Source of the DNA: Tetrastigma voinierianum
Taxonomy: Eukaryota > Streptophyta > Magnoliopsida > Vitales > Vitaceae
DNA: 64,000 nt
Assembly (NCBI GenBank): GCA_016808115.1
Contig: JAEQBH010004677.1
Location: 154,390 to 218,389 of the forward strand
Direction: 5' to 3'
Part shown: in pieces, positions 12,601-22,569 of the stretch
Layout: each line of letters starts with the position of its first letter
How positions within the stretch are numbered: the first letter of the stretch is position 1
The notes under the pieces: generated by a model
Databases searched by the model: none
Seen by the model: only the letters and a program-made list of their open reading frames with translations
What the model was told of the DNA's origin: nothing
Position numbers and translations under genes: made by a program

Positions 12601-13399
12601 ACTGATAGGTCTAAACCCTCGGAGTAATTCAATAAGTTCTAAACTCCATTATGCCTCCACTGATTGAATTTCATCTCATTGCATCTAACCAGAGTTCGTA
12701 GGAATGACATTCCTCATAAGTTATTGGATGATCCACGGAAACCCAGGTATACGTATTCTTGCTCTCTATATAGACTAATGGTCAGTGGTATGGCCTGGTG
12801 TCTCCTAGTGGACCATACTTCTTGGGTAATGTAATACATTCACACAGGCCTTGATGAACTTCATTGGAATTTGTCGACAACGGATCCTGGTCTCAGCGGG
12901 TTGATATGATCATGTGGGTTCCTGATTATTTGTATGGGAGATCTGGATACCACATTACTCACGTGCTGTCATCCTCCGTAGTGCAGCAGTAAACTCTTTC
13001 TTGACCCACATCAAACTCAAAAAACTGGTATGCGTGATTCCCGATTCTTGTGCCTCCATTGGGATTATAGGCAGATCATCCACTTTAGATATTAGGTGAG
13101 ATACAAAATAACACCTAGTGGTTAGGAGTCAGCTATAAATGTGGATTCTCTCTGTTTTATCATAAAGGACATCCCGAACCCAGCAAGATGGTTTAAGCTG
13201 AGCTTTTATGGAGTCCATAACTTTCAAAGGAGTGATGGGCAGCTTGCGTGAGTACACGATTCAAAATGTCTGAAAAATTTGTTTTCCAAAGCTCCTGTAA
13301 GCAAGATGGTTGTCCCTGCAATCATATATCTGCTCATAAGAGTCACAGTTAGCCTTTCGGCTATACCATTTTGCTTTCGGGACTCGGCGTATTAAAGCG

Positions 13400-13990
13400 T
13401 GCCCATATCTGAGTCCTCTAAGTATTTGGCGAATGGCCCTTTAAACTATCGGCGCTCATATGTTTGCCATAATACTCTCCACTTTCGGTCAGATCTAACA
13501 ACCTTTGTTTCCCAATTGTTTTACCGAAGCTTGATTCGAAAATCTTGAACTTGTCAAAGACTTCGGACTTTGCTAATCAAGTACAAATAACCATGTGAAG
13601 ATGATGTGTCAGTGATGAAATAAAAATTTCTACAAGGTTGCCACGTAAGGTCCACTTATATCAGTTGAACAGAAGCTTCCAGCAAGTCGAACTAAATTTA
13701 GGTTTTCTTTCTTATGCGTGTTTGCCTACAGCAGGTCTCATATCTCTAAGTGTTTAAAATAATTAGGATGTTAGTCTTTGTGCCTTTCTGCTCTGTCATG
13801 AAGATATAGCCCGAAATAGTTTATGCCATATCTATTAAGACTCATCCTTAGGTAGTGGTCTTTTAGAAATGACCTTTTAATTGTATAAGCCCACGTATAT
13901 GTCATGGGAGATAAACTTAATCTATATAATCGGATTGGACATAGCGGTACCGAACTTAATTTCATAACGATCACGATCGGCATCATGCTG
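13400..13990 (-). pseudogene. Copia GAG-pre-integrase / integrase start, minus copy
   Basis: Read on the minus strand, RPLPKDES is followed by a broken LWHKRLGHIS-type region, then SDISGPYVATL and KQLGN. These match the plus-strand copy at 16380-16745. The stretch ends near 13990 in a fragment (13984-14030) that matches, inverted, one unit of the 15760-16290 tandem repeat. Integrase inserts cDNA into the genome; this copy is frameshifted. Confidence 0.78.
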
Positions 13991-14051
13991 AATACTCATA
14001 GAATTACATACATCATCACATAATCGACGGACCACGAACCACGCGGCGCGA

Positions 14052-14512
14052 TGTAAGTTTTCATTAAGTGAGCTGTTAATTAGATTAAAACTATTGAATT
14101 AAGATTGGTCTAATTAAGTAAGGTTATTGGGCTTCTTAATAAATCATATGGGAATTTGTATTTGGTGTGTGGGTTTAGTTAGGCCCAGGCGGGTATGAGG
14201 GCGTGGTCGGAACTCATTTGGGAAAGCTCAAGTCCACTCCAAACCCTAAGGTTACTATCTATCACATTCGGGTTTCTCTCATACGTTTTTCGAGAGAGGT
14301 GATCGGCAGCAATCTCTTAAGGCCGATTACAAAGGGTTGTTTGGGAGAAAGTCAGCGAGATCTTGAGATGGTTCATTCCCGTTCTTCATCGGTTCAGCAT
14401 CAAGAAGAAAAGAGATCCATGGATTCCAAGTGTGTATTTCTGGCTTTTCTCCATTAAAATTGATCTTTGTGTTCTTTGCATGGCGATCGGTTGGTAGAAA
14501 TGTATCACTGCA
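14052..14512 (+). repeat. Internal copia LTR in opposite orientation
   Basis: It starts TGTAAGTTTTCATTAAGTG and ends near CACTGCA, the reverse complement of the two outer LTRs. It is followed at 14514-14524 by TTGGTATGAGC, resembling a tRNA-Met primer-binding site, so it is a 5' LTR of a plus-strand copy. It abuts a tandem-repeat fragment of the minus copy on its left. Confidence 0.85.
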
Positions 14513-14659
14513 GTTGGTATGAGCTGACCGGATTAGAACTCAAAACATAAGGATTGGAAAAATTTTTGGTTTTACGGAAAAACGAGCATTACGCATCCCG
14601 GTTGGGTTTTTCCATACATCGAAATTAAATATTTTACATATTTGGAATCCTCGAAGAAG

Positions 14660-15190
14660 GCGATCACATGATTGGGTGGCCGTCGTAGGGAAACCTCCGC
14701 ACGCGCTCTCACGCGCCGCCACGCGCCGCCACGCGCGTTGAAGACGGCAGCGCGTCGACACACGCGCGGAGCGAACCAGCCGGTGGCGTCATTGGCGTCC
14801 GGCGCTGACAATCGTGAGCAGTCAAGCCGGATCTACCGATCGTTTGTTGGCCGGTCGGTCGAAGCGGTGGCGTGGCGACGTAGGCTGGCGTGGGCTAGCG
14901 GCGTCGACTTTGACGACCGTGCCGGCCGGATCTCCGGCCGGCGGTCAGCGGTCAGCCGGGTTAGCGGTCGAAACCGACGATCCAGCGGTCAAAGCGGGTC
15001 AAGCGATCCAACCCGACCGGTCAGCAGTCAGCGGGTCCGCTTGATCAAACGTGACGTGGCCGGGTGGACGTTTGGTCAGCCCGGGCAGCGGTCAACGCGG
15101 TTCAGCCAGTCGACGACGAGTCCATCCTGACCCAGCGGCCAGCCGCAGCGCACGCGCTTCCACGCCGACTCTTACGGTGGCGTGAGAGCA
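14660..15190. other. GC- and CpG-rich leader segment of the plus copia copy
   Basis: The base composition changes sharply from AT-rich to strongly GC-rich here, with runs of ACGCGCCGCC and many repeats of GGTCAGC/GGTCAA. Open frames occur on both strands (14672-15130 plus; 14572-14811 minus), but the products are Arg/Ser-rich with no recognisable domain and are best explained by composition. By position it is the untranslated leader between primer site and coding region. Confidence 0.6.
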
Positions 15191-15760
15191 GCGTCGAGGA
15201 GGATTTTTGTGCAATTTTTTGTACCCCTCTGATTCGTATCGAAATTCCTACAATGTGGTATATAGATTTAGCATGTTTGAAGCTTTTAAAGACATGAAAA
15301 TCATTATGAACCTAAAGTACCCTAAATATTAGGGTATTTTCATATACTTGGTATTTCTCTATGGTTTCGAAATACATGGGTAGCTAACATGAATATCCTT
15401 TGCATAAGAATTTGTGTAGGATCTAAATTCATTGACTATTAATGAATTGAACATTATAATTGGCATTATATATATATTGAATGTGATACATTAAGTTTAT
15501 ATCCTTGAGTATGAGTGATTTTCAAAGTTCGAATTGGATTTGTGACCGCGAAGTGGCACACTTGATTGAGTTTGAGAAATATCAAACTCATGTTGTTGGG
15601 GATATCTCTGTTTTATTATGTAATCCCATACTCCCCAGGAGGTGATCATGTATTAGTTCATGGAGGGATACATGATGGCATGCGATGAGAGATGGCGATC
15701 TTAGTGGTTCATACACACAAAGTGGTGATTTACTTGAAGGATTAGAATATGTTACCGTAG
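15190..15760. other. AT-rich segment of the plus copia copy, no gene seen
   Basis: This is where gag would be expected in a plus-strand copia element, but I find no gag motif or usable frame. It may be leader sequence or a deleted or decayed gag. Confidence 0.4.
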
Positions 15761-16290
15761 CGTCATGTGGAGAGTTCTGGCTTGCATGTCATATTTTTAC
15801 GCCCCAAAGGTGATTATGTGATGATGTATGTAATTCTCTATGAGTATTCGCGTGATCTTGTCGTCGCATTAAGTGAAATAAGGTTGGGTCTTTGTCATGT
15901 GGAGAGTTTACATTGCATGTCATATTTTACGCCCAAAAGGTGATTATGTGATGATGTATGTAATTCTCTCATGAGTATTCACATGATCTTGATCGTCTTT
16001 GTTAAGTGAAATGGGTTGGGTCTTTGTCGTGTGGAGAGTTTCTAGGCGCATGTCATATTTTCTGCCCAAAGGTGATTATGTGATGATGTATGTAATTCTC
16101 TCTATGAGTATTCACATGATGCTGGTCGTACTGTTAAGTGAAATAAGGTTGGAGTCTTTGTCATGTTGGAGAGATTTACAAGTTGCATGTCATATTTTCT
16201 GCCCAAAGGTGATTATGTGATGATGTATGTAATTCTCTCTATGAGTATTCACATGATGCTGATCGTACTGTTAAGTGAAATAAGTTTGGG
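15760..16290 (+). repeat. Tandem repeat, about four units of 125-138 bp
   Basis: Each unit contains GCATGTCATATTTT, then GGTGATTATGTGATGATG, then TATGAGTATTCACATGAT. The shared GCATGTCATATTT occurs near 15784, 15914, 16048 and 16183. A lone inverted unit fragment is at 13984-14030. The array lies inside the copia element just upstream of the integrase start. It is not a CRISPR: there are no short unique spacers and the whole unit repeats. Confidence 0.85.
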
Positions 16291-16745
16291 TGCTGTCATA
16301 TGTCCAACGGATTATACAGATTAAATTTATCTCCCGATGACATATACGTGGCTTATACAGCTGAAAAGGTTGTTTCAAAAGACCACTACCTAAGGATGAG
16401 TCTTATGCATTATGGCATAAGCGACTTGGCCATATCTCAGGATAGAGTAGAAGAAATTTAATAAAGACTAATATCACACTGCTCTTAAAATGACTTAGAG
16501 ATATAAAGTAGGCGTGTAGGGGTAAAATGACCAAGATAAGAAGAAAAGCTGCAGTCCATTAGTTCGACTTGTTGGAAGTCATTCTGATATAAGTGGACCT
16601 TATGTAGCGACCTTGTGTAGAAATTTTTATTTCATCCATTTGTGACTATTCTCGATATGGTTATTTGTATGATTAAAGAAAAGTCACAGTCTCTTGACAA
16701 GTTCAAGATTTTTCGGTGAAGTCAGAAACAATTAAGGAAAAGCGC
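16260..16745 (+). pseudogene. Copia GAG-pre-integrase / integrase start, plus copy
   Basis: The plus strand reads RPLPKDESYALWHKRLGHIS, the zinc-binding pre-integrase region, then VGSHSDISGPYVATLCRNFY at the start of the core, then KEKSQSLDKFKIF. It stops abruptly at about 16745, where the outer LTR begins. The core Asp and Glu needed for catalysis beyond this point are therefore absent. It duplicates, in opposite orientation, the segment at 13400-13990. Confidence 0.85.
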
Positions 16746-16746
16746 C

Positions 16747-17191
16747 AGGATACGATTTCTACCAACCTAGATCGCCATGGAAGAACACAAAGATCAATTT
16801 AATGGAGAAAGGTGCCAAATTACATACCTTTGGAGATGTGGATCTTTGCTTCGTTGATGCGGGCCGTGAGGCGTGGTGAGCTAGATCTCGAATCTCCGAG
16901 ATCTTATAAAGCAATGCGCTGTAAGCGGCCTTATGAGATTGCGATCACCTCTCGGAAGCGTATGAGAAAGGCGGAATGTGATAGATATGTAACCTTAGGG
17001 TTTGGGAGGAGACTTGAGCTTTCCTTAAATAGAGTTAGACCAGGCCCTCTCATAGCAGACGGGCGAACTTCTGACCCACACCGGCCAGCCCATATGATTT
17101 ATTAAGAAGCCCAATAACCTTACTTAATTAGACCAATCTTAATTCAGTTTTAATTCCAATTAATGAAGCCCACTTAATGAAAAACTTTACA
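16747..17191 (-). repeat. Right LTR of the composite copia element (5' LTR)
   Basis: It matches 10158-10610, with the same orientation and the ending ACTTTACA at 17191, followed by GAATG. No primer-binding site is found at its inner edge; integrase sequence of the plus copy joins it directly. An intact minus-strand element would have the primer site there. Confidence 0.88.
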
Positions 17192-18231
17192 GAATGTACC
17201 TCCGACAACCCTTCGAGAGGATGAATATGATCTGCACGCATGATTTTTGCAACGTTTCGGTTGCGGTAGTCCTGTTTCTTGCTTCCTTCATGGCAGCGAG
17301 GAATGGGAGTCGTAACCTTTCGAGCCGTTCGGAGAGGAACTCGTATACCTTCCCCTTCACCTGTGGTTTTCTCCCCAAACATCATCAGAACAAGTAGAAA
17401 TTTCTGGTCAACAAGGCACTTCCTCAGGTTTTGCTGAAGCAAATCTAGGCTTTCACCTTGAGTATCAGATCCGATTGTCTGGAGAATTGATTTTGTTAGA
17501 TTTAGAAGGCTAAAGTCCTCGGAAACGAAAATCCATACTTTCTGTTGAAAGTGTTCTTGCACTCTCTCATCGTTATACAAAAGCTGAGCCAGGGTGGTCT
17601 TGCCTGCGCCACCCATGCCAACTATGGAGATGACATCTATCTTCTTCTTACGACTTGTACTATTATCAGAAAACAACCTTTTAATCATGTCCTCTTTGAT
17701 TTCAACCCTGCCGACCACATCAGATTCATCCACCAGAGAGAGGTCCAATGTATTGGCAGTTTCTCCACCACCCTTCAAACCAAGAAATCTATTGGTTGTG
17801 CAGAACTTCAGTCTGTGGATGATATACTTTTACCCTAGACACCATGCTTTGCTGATCAGAGAAAGTAAGGCCTTAAACCGTAGTAGAAAAGCCGTTCAAT
17901 ACGTCAGTTGGGCCAGTCTGGGAGTGAAGTCAGCAGCTTCCATCTTGCATCATAAAAGCTTCAGTGGAAATCTCGTCCAAAAGGTCTTCCGCATCATACA
18001 CAGCATTCTTAACCTTCACCAACCACTTTTGACTCCCTTCATGAGTAAATTGCTTCACCTCAGCATGAATCAAAGCACTGCATCCACAACCAGCAATTTC
18101 CATCCCCAGATCCAGGAGGAGTTCATCACTTGCCTTCTGTCCCCGATGTTCAGATCTCAGAAAAGCCAACCGATCAGAAAATAACTTGGAGAGAAGCCGA
18201 GACAAAACCTCTGCAAAGATCTCAGAGCCAT
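17192..18231 (-). pseudogene. R1 NBS-LRR gene, CC domain and first half of NB-ARC
   Basis: The start codon is placed at 18229-18231 (MAL) by alignment with R3. The N-terminal coiled-coil (Rx-type) part includes RGQKASDELLLDLGM, HAEVKQFTHEG and the EDLLDEISTEA segment. The NB-ARC begins with VVGRVEIKEDMIKRLF. The P-loop GMGGAGKTT is at 17593-17619, RNBS-A reads KVWIFVSEDFS, and kinase-2 should read LLVLDDVW but is LLVLMMFG through a one-base deletion near 17385. RNRNVAKIMRADHIHPLEGL follows, and the gene is then cut at 17192 by the copia LTR. It continues at 10157. Frameshifts also occur in the CC part. This is an intracellular immune-receptor family member, now a pseudogene. Confidence 0.92.
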
Positions 18232-18400
18232 GTCTTTCTGTTCTCTTCCGAAAGTAGAAGGAATTGAGGAAGATGAAGGCAAGCGGGTGCGGAATGCAAA
18301 TGAAAGACACAGGCGTTGCGGTTTGTACTTCTCTTTCTTTCATTCAATGATGTTTATTTAATTATTTATTTTAATATATAACCAGCACTTTCAATACCAA
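18232..18400 (-). promoter_or_regulatory. Putative 5' leader and TATA region of R1
   Basis: Upstream of the R1 start, the minus strand has an AT-rich TATATATTAAAA-like stretch near 18370-18383, about 140 bp before the ATG. The same arrangement precedes R3 near 54176-54195. The 5' leader is conserved between the two copies. TATA assignment is by sequence only. Confidence 0.4.
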
Positions 18401-19865
18401 CCTTATAATATTTTATTTTCAAAAAGACTTTTGGACCCTTTATGTCACTTCGAATCTTTAATTACCCATATTAACGGAAAAAAAGTTTTTAAAAAGATAA
18501 AGGAAAAGCATTGCAAAAAAAAAAAAAAAGCCACTTCTTATAAACTACATAAATTTACACTATTTGTAAATTATTACAATGTGGAAAGTTTGGTGTGCCA
18601 TGTAGGTTGTCTGCATTTTATTTGTTATCACATCAAATAAATTTATTTACAATTTAGGCCCTTAGCATTCAAAATTCTTTTAGTTGATTCATTTTCTTTT
18701 ACAATTACGATCCCCAACCAAAACATTTGAATTGTGATCTGGTATAACCCAAACTTATTATATCTATCTCCTTTTAGTGGTATCGAATGCTTTTATTTAG
18801 CAAATCTACTATAAAGTTATTTAATAAACATAATTTATTTAGTAATGACAAACTTTATAGTTTTTGTTGATTTATAGTAGAATTTGGTTTCGAACATGTC
18901 CAGTCTGAAGGCTATGGTATAACTTTTGTGAAAGAAAAAATTAAAAAAAGGGAATCGTTATGATAGCAGAGGAGCTGGGTTGTTAGGTATTTTCTACTCG
19001 AGTATTTTCATCAAATTAATATACTAGGGTTTATTTCCTATTCATTTGTACTTTGTAATCTTTTTAAAATTGATAATGAAGCTTTTTCCTCTACTCGTGG
19101 TTTATTCATTTTGAATTTATCATGCACAAATATTTGTAAATGATAGTGAATCATATTAAGGTTAAAGGGTTAGGAAAAATGAAATGATATATTTAGGGTA
19201 TAGGGAGTATTTTTGTAATTTGATCATATCTGAGTTATTATAAATCTGCTTTTATATAACGCTTATTTGGTGATAGTGAAAAGTTCAAGCATTATTGGAT
19301 GTAGACATCTTTTTATCGAATCACATAAGCGTGTATTCTTTTTATTTTCTTCCCGGTCTTATCACCATTCTAACACGATTCTAAACATATTTAATAAGAA
19401 TATAGAAGACGACCACCAATCTCTAGCTAAGGCTCTTCAGGGATGAAATAAATTATTGTATTAGAACATAAAGGAGCATGAGTTTATCATCAAAACTACA
19501 CCTTAGAATTTGGGCTTTTGCATTCAAATATTCTGAGTTTGATTTTAATTTTCTTTTATAGACTCATTTCTCCTCCACAACATTTTGTTTTCGATTTCTT
19601 TAATAAACTCATTCTTAGCCACTACATTTTGAATCAAAGAGAGGCAAGCGAAACAAAACCCCAAGGCTCGTTTGTTTAGAATATTTATCTGATTTTAGAA
19701 TAAAAAATAAGATAATTTATTTGATAACAAGATTTTTATATTTAAAAATAAGCAATTATTTTTGAATAATATATTTTAATTATTTTAAGATTATTTTTAA
19801 AATAATTATATAACCATTACAAAAAAATTAAAAGTAAAACATTAAGAATCATAAATTATTTTGCC
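18400..19865. other. AT-rich intergenic DNA, no gene seen
   Basis: It contains a poly-A run near 18515 and many short AT-rich tracts. It is repeated with small indels at 54200-55690. I see no coding frame or RNA gene in it. Confidence 0.6.
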
Positions 19866-19990
19866 CTATCATGTCTTGCTAATTACTTATGTAATAGTAC
19901 GCTCAACATTTAAAAAAGACAAAAGCATAAGAAAGGGGGGTCTTAGGTTCTAGTTTTAGTGGGAGCAATTTGTTACATTGTAACTAAAGT
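19865..19990 (+). repeat. SINE-like dispersed repeat, degenerate
   Basis: The stretch CGCTCAACATTTAAAAAA, a G-rich block, GGTTCTAGTTTTAGTGGG, and TTACATTGTAACTAAAGT parallels the better preserved copy at 25790-25915. The same repeat is in the duplicated block near 55690-55810. Similarity to a tRNA A and B box is weak in this copy. Confidence 0.45.
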
Positions 19991-20261
19991 ATTTAGTTTT
20001 AAAAAAACATAGAAATTATTTTTTAAATATATTTTATAATGTTACCAATAAGTTAAAAAAATATTTTAGGTTTTTAAGAACTAAAAAAATATTTAAAAAA
20101 AAACTAATCTAAAATCGACAATAAATAGCACATGTGAGCTCCTACAATTGGTGTACTTTTTATTATTATTCTTTGTTATTTATTGTGAAAGAAAAGATGG
20201 AACTTAGTGGATTTATTTTTATAAAAATTTATATACAGTGGTTGGATTTTTATAAAAGAAA

Positions 20262-20945
20262 TAAGTAGTGCCAGGGTGGAAGGAGCAGTTTCGCGTGTAG
20301 AAGAAGTTGGTGGGGCACTGATTTGGTCAGCTTTAATTTAGTCACTAGATAGCTTGAACGGCCACCCCCATTTTCTTATCTTAATTGCCGCAGCCTCATC
20401 ATTCGTCTTTGAATCTCTACCCACGACCAAGAAAATTGCTCAATTTGGTGGCAGTCAGCATGTTGGGGTTTAATTAGCACTAGAGCATGCAATGTGCAAA
20501 TCTGCATAAGCATATGTAGTATTGAACCTTAAGTTGAGCACAATTCTCAATCTCCTCTAGTTCTACTACTCCAACATAGTTTGCATGCATTTCTAGCAAT
20601 TGGAATGTTTTTTGGGGTTGGTGATTTGGTAGGAAAGAGATGGGAAAATTCATGTTGAACTAGTAGAACTAGAAGAATGGAGAATTGTGCTGGTTCACTA
20701 CCACATATATTTATACAGATTTCCAGCCAAACAGTTCAATGTTTAATTAAACCCCAACATCTCGACTCAACTTGGAGAGTAATGTTCTTAGTCAATTATT
20801 TAATTAAAATTAAGAAAAATGGGTGGCATCTCAAGCTATTTAGTGACTAAATTAAAGCTGATGATCATTCCCCCACCAACTATCTCCTACACGCAAAGCA
20901 AGATTCCCTTCAATCCTAGCCACTCACCACATTCTTCTTCTTCTC
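20262..20945. repeat. Long foldback: inverted repeat with ~300-bp arms and ~70-bp loop
   Basis: The left arm (20262-20580) is the near reverse complement of the right arm (20652-20945) along almost the whole length, leaving a loop of about 70 bp. Paired blocks include AGCTTTAATTTAGTCACTA, TGTTGGGGTTTAATTA and AGCACAATTCTC. It is duplicated at 56081-56767. It holds no transposase and no clear target duplication. It may be a foldback MITE or an inverted-duplication small-RNA locus. Confidence 0.85.
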
Positions 20946-21790
20946 TCTCTCTCATTTTCCTTTTGGATTAAATTATTTCATCGCTTTATCTCTAATCTTT
21001 TCATAATATGTGCATTCATCATCTACCTAACTTTTATGTACTTTTAAAAAATGATATAAAAAAAAAAAAAAAAAAAAAAAAGTATTAATATATATATATA
21101 TATGATAATACATATTATATCGTTTCTTAAATTCCTTTCAATACTTTCATGGTTTGATCAATTTTAACCCCACAATATGATCGTCATGTTGGTAGGGGAT
21201 TATATTCCACATTCAAAGTGGAATCCTCAGTAGCCCTATCCTGAATTATGACAAATTGAGTCATATAGGTAACTGATTATGTACACAATGAACCACACAC
21301 ATGAAAAGATAAAGAGATAGATAAGTTATATGAAATTTTATTTGAAAATAATATTGTAACATTTGATCTTAGCCTCTCTAACTTTAAAATATATATAATA
21401 ATAAATTATGATTTGGCGAATTCAAAATTTCCAAGATATGTGTATCAATAAATATATAAATGATATAAAACCAATTTAAAAGTTATCCGAATAATTTTTT
21501 ATATCTTCTGTAATCCAATAGCTAAATTACAAATAAAATAATTATGATAAATAAATTGATTAAATAACCATTTTATTATTAATTGTAGTATAATTAATTG
21601 GTCACTTGAACCTTTAATTTGTCTTAGATTCAAATCCTCGAGGCAAAGTTTGAAAGCTTGAGTAGAGGAAACGATTGAATGAAGCCATCGAATTAGATAC
21701 ATGAGAACTTAAAGAGAAAGCAGAGATACTTACTTGTTGTTCCTAACATACATGGTGATGAGGTTAAGAGGTTACAATTTACGTAGAATG
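20946..21790. other. AT-rich intergenic DNA with poly-A and (TA)n tracts
   Basis: There is a poly-A run at about 21058-21080, followed by a TA dinucleotide tract to about 21105. The part at 21118-21320 is related to 30178-30390, a dispersed repeat. Near 21600-21650 a stretch with AGATTCAAATCCTC resembles a pol III B box, but nothing more can be supported. No gene is seen. Confidence 0.5.
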
Positions 21791-22220
21791 GAAAGGTTTG
21801 TTTGGCTATCATCCTCGCAGAAACTCACAATTGATGGAGGGGCGAGGCTTGGTTCAAGGAGGGAAGGAATTAACATGTAGGTGTTTAGTTGGGATGCAGG
21901 CTCAATTCTGGAAGCACACACGTTCTTTGATAAATGTAGATCTAATTCAATATGCTTTGCCTGAAGATGGCTCTTGGATTACGGGCAAGATGGATAGCAC
22001 TCATATTATCACACCAAATGAACAATTGCTGAAATAAGAAGACATAATTCCTTAAGAGTGATTGGATCGAGATCGGTTCAACGAGATAAGGCAACAAGGC
22101 TTTGATGATGAGATGAAGTCCCTTCTCTCTGAGGGCCCACCCCGTCAAATGAAAAAAGAAATAAAGTTGAAGAAGAGAGGGGGGTGCGACAAGAAGGCGC
22201 GGTAGCCCTTGTCCCCTCAC
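21790..22220 (-). pseudogene. Copia RNase H fragment
   Basis: The minus strand reads IQSLLRNYVFL and then IWCDNMSAIHLARNP, the conserved C-D-N segment of Ty1/copia RNase H. The copy at 57600-58020 preserves ELIWIQSLLKELCL. No other domains of this element remain on either side. The fragment is truncated and frameshifted. Confidence 0.8.
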
Positions 22221-22569
22221 TTATGTCGGATCTCATGTCATGAAATTAGTAAGCGGGTGTTGCAACTAGTATTTAGAAATAGGGACTCAACATGATATTC
22301 TATTCCTTAACTGATTGTTTGATAATCAAGAGAATGTGAGAGAAAATTCGGAGTAGAAGAAGATTGTGAAAGTGTAGGGGTTCTTTCTCGGGTTTATCTG
22401 AGATTTATAGTGTAGCAATCTTTGGATAGTAGTAAACACTTGGTTGTTCAAGTTCTCTTTCCTATTTATATTGGTCTTGGTTTTAATATAGGGTGAACGG
22501 TGAAAATCATGCAAATCTCTAAAGTTATTACACATAATAGATTTTGTGTTGGTTGGCTCATGGTTTTTA

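Larger units (their letters stand above)
10158..17191 (-). mobile_element. Composite Ty1/copia element inserted in R1
   Basis: Outer LTRs at 10158-10610 and 16747-17191 are both in minus orientation, begin and end TG/CA, and are flanked by the 5-bp direct repeat GAATG at 10153-10157 and 17192-17196. Removing the element restores the sequence seen uninterrupted in R3 near 52990. Inside, the left part is minus-strand RNase H, RT and integrase. The middle is a third LTR in plus orientation (14052-14512) followed by plus-strand leader, tandem repeats and an integrase start. The integrase start is thus present twice, in opposite orientations. A nested insertion with deletion, or integration of the element into itself, could explain this. 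Confidence 0.9.

Noticed and set aside
14672..15130. 152-codon Arg-rich frame in the GC-rich island
   Set aside because: Both strands are open here because stop codons are rare in GC-rich DNA. There is no domain, no homologue I recognise and no conserved context.
15760..16290. Direct repeats suggesting a CRISPR-like array
   Set aside because: The complete 125-138-bp unit repeats without unique spacers, and the DNA is plant nuclear with retrotransposon flanks.
17594..18184. 196-codon plus-strand frame
   Set aside because: It is the reverse strand of the R1 CC and NB-ARC coding sequence, whose P-loop and other motifs are on the minus strand.
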